From: an uncultured Lachnospiraceae bacterium
Lineage (GTDB): Bacteria; Bacillota_A; Clostridia; Lachnospirales; Lachnospiraceae
DNA length: 5,667 nt
Direction: 5' to 3'
Assembly (NCBI GenBank): GCA_946630765.1
Contig: CAMOZF010000135.1
Location: 1-5,667 of the forward strand
Part shown: piece by piece, positions 5,655-5,667 of the stretch
Layout of the letters: each line of letters begins with the position of its first letter
Numbering within the stretch: the first letter of the stretch is position 1
The notes under the pieces: model-generated
Told to the model about the DNA's origin: nothing
The model's input: the letters and a program-made list of their open reading frames with translations, nothing else
Database searches by the model: none
Position numbers and translations under genes: made by a program

Positions 5655-5667
5655 AGGGAGGGTATGA
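5655..5667 (+). other. Possible ribosome-binding site and start codon of the next gene
   Basis: AGGGAGG (5655-5661) is followed by GT and then ATG at 5664-5666, one base before the window ends. The spacing of about two bases is shorter than ideal, so the true start could lie just outside. If real, another rightward gene follows the hypB pair after the repeat element. Nothing can be said about its product. Confidence 0.3.

Overview
This window looks like chromosome from an anaerobic, fairly GC-rich Firmicute, most likely a gut-type Clostridia (Lachnospiraceae or Oscillospiraceae relative). Three things suggest this. The Fe-S assembly genes are of the short SufC/SufB-like form usual in strict anaerobes. 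HypB-type nickel GTPases point to anaerobic [NiFe] enzyme metabolism. Shine-Dalgarno sites and sigma-A-like promoters are strong and close to consensus. No ribosomal or marker gene is present, so the taxonomy is inference.

Layout: 1-1559 (minus strand) holds a two-gene Fe-S assembly operon, a SufC-like ABC ATPase followed after 15 bp by a SufB/SufD-family scaffold that runs off the left edge. 1560-1672 is a short intergenic region holding a perfect-stem terminator for the gene upstream and, overlapping it, a good promoter for the suf pair. 1673-3850 (minus) encodes a 725-residue charged, coiled-coil-containing protein of unknown function. It carries two clear and one possible copy of an alpha-helical repeat. 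3851-4165 is a 315-bp divergent intergenic region. It has a very good promoter for the rightward genes, a plausible leftward promoter flanked by a 10-bp tandem direct repeat, and two adjacent perfect 15-bp inverted repeats. 4166-5529 (plus) is a tight operon of two different HypB-family GTPases joined by an ATGA overlap. 5541-5618 is a MITE-like palindromic repeat, and the window ends at what may be the ribosome-binding site and start codon of another rightward gene.

The suf pair would build or transfer Fe-S clusters: the ATPase drives rearrangement of the scaffold. The HypB pair would act in nickel delivery to a metalloenzyme, normally [NiFe]-hydrogenase, together with a HypA partner that is not visible here. 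Both are metallocentre-maturation functions of an anaerobe, but they are transcribed in opposite directions and nothing shows they are co-regulated. The least ordinary content is the tandem, diverged HypB pair, the uncharacterised repeat protein, and the unusually structured sequence in front of that protein's gene.
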